A stretch of DNA of 13,868 nucleotides from JANRKH01 sp033763595. Lineage in GTDB: Bacteria > Pseudomonadota > Alphaproteobacteria > Rickettsiales > Rickettsiaceae. Positions 13,827 through 13,868 of the stretch are shown here, piece after piece (position 1 is the first letter of the stretch; each line of letters opens with the position of its first letter). Location of the stretch: assembly GCA_033763595.1 (NCBI GenBank), contig JANRKH010000027.1, positions 1 to 13,868 on the forward strand, written 5' to 3'. The position numbers and the translations under genes were made by a program. Under the pieces are notes generated by a model. It was not told where the DNA came from and did no database searches. It worked only from the letters and a program-made list of their open reading frames with translations.

Positions 13827-13868
13827 TAGGTGAGCGACGAGCTATACGATAAGTATTTAAAAATGAGA
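13827..13868. repeat. Partial inverted copy of 13730-13770, cut by window end
   Basis: TAGGTGAGCGACGAGC (13827-13842) and AAGTATTTAAAAATGAGA (13851-13868) are the complement of the loop sequence CCCATTTTTAAGTACT and GCTCGTCGCTCACCTA at 13730-13770. The copy continues past the window, so another element of this group probably starts here. Confidence 0.6.

Overview
This AT-rich window reads as the chromosome of an obligate intracellular alphaproteobacterium, most likely a member of the Rickettsiales. That placement is inference. It rests on an M16 peptidase of the type rickettsiae carry, an mraY gene outside any dcw (cell-wall/division) cluster, and many short palindromic repeats, one of which lies in frame inside a protein gene as Rickettsia palindromic elements (RPEs) do. 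No RNA gene, transposase, phage gene or CRISPR array was found.

Layout. Bases 1-705 (+) hold the C-terminal ATPase domain of a sensor histidine kinase cut by the window edge. Bases 737-1646 are a dense array of two related hairpin repeats in opposite orientations. A minus-strand membrane protein of unknown function follows (1671-2540) with a near-consensus promoter. Then comes a tight minus-strand operon, in transcription order mraY (7009-5921), a GT4 glycosyltransferase (5913-4705), an M16 peptidase (4736-3477) and a GT2 glycosyltransferase (3480-2641). Bases 7010-7715 are a gene-poor island with nested repeats. A minus-strand outer-membrane porin (7716-8987) with promoter and terminator follows. 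Bases 9319-9465 are a long-hairpin element. A repeat-containing hydrophilic protein (9482-10294) and rpe (10427-11071) are on the minus strand, divergent from tyrS (11155-12393, +). The right end has more palindromic elements around a second unknown protein (12703-13518, +).

How the genes fit together. MraY makes lipid I for peptidoglycan. The two glycosyltransferases and the peptidase are coupled to it by overlaps of 4 to 32 bases or a 7-base gap, so the operon looks like an envelope-biogenesis unit. The porin is the matching outer-membrane component. rpe and tyrS are housekeeping genes. The two unknown soluble proteins each contain internal duplications and lack recognisable domains; lineage-specific or host-directed roles are possible but unproven.

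Main point of interest. The window contains a network of at least four palindromic element families, called here I to IV. Family I is about 150 bp and occurs inside the GT4 gene, in the 7.2 kb island and upstream of the 12703 gene. Family II is 105-106 bp, nearly identical in three copies, with 23-bp terminal inverted repeats and TA at the junctions; one copy sits inside a family I copy. Family III (13662-13826) has about 50-bp arms and shares its inner core with family II. Family IV (9319-9465) is an unrelated long hairpin. The 737-1646 array is a separate system whose hairpin stems show compensatory base changes.
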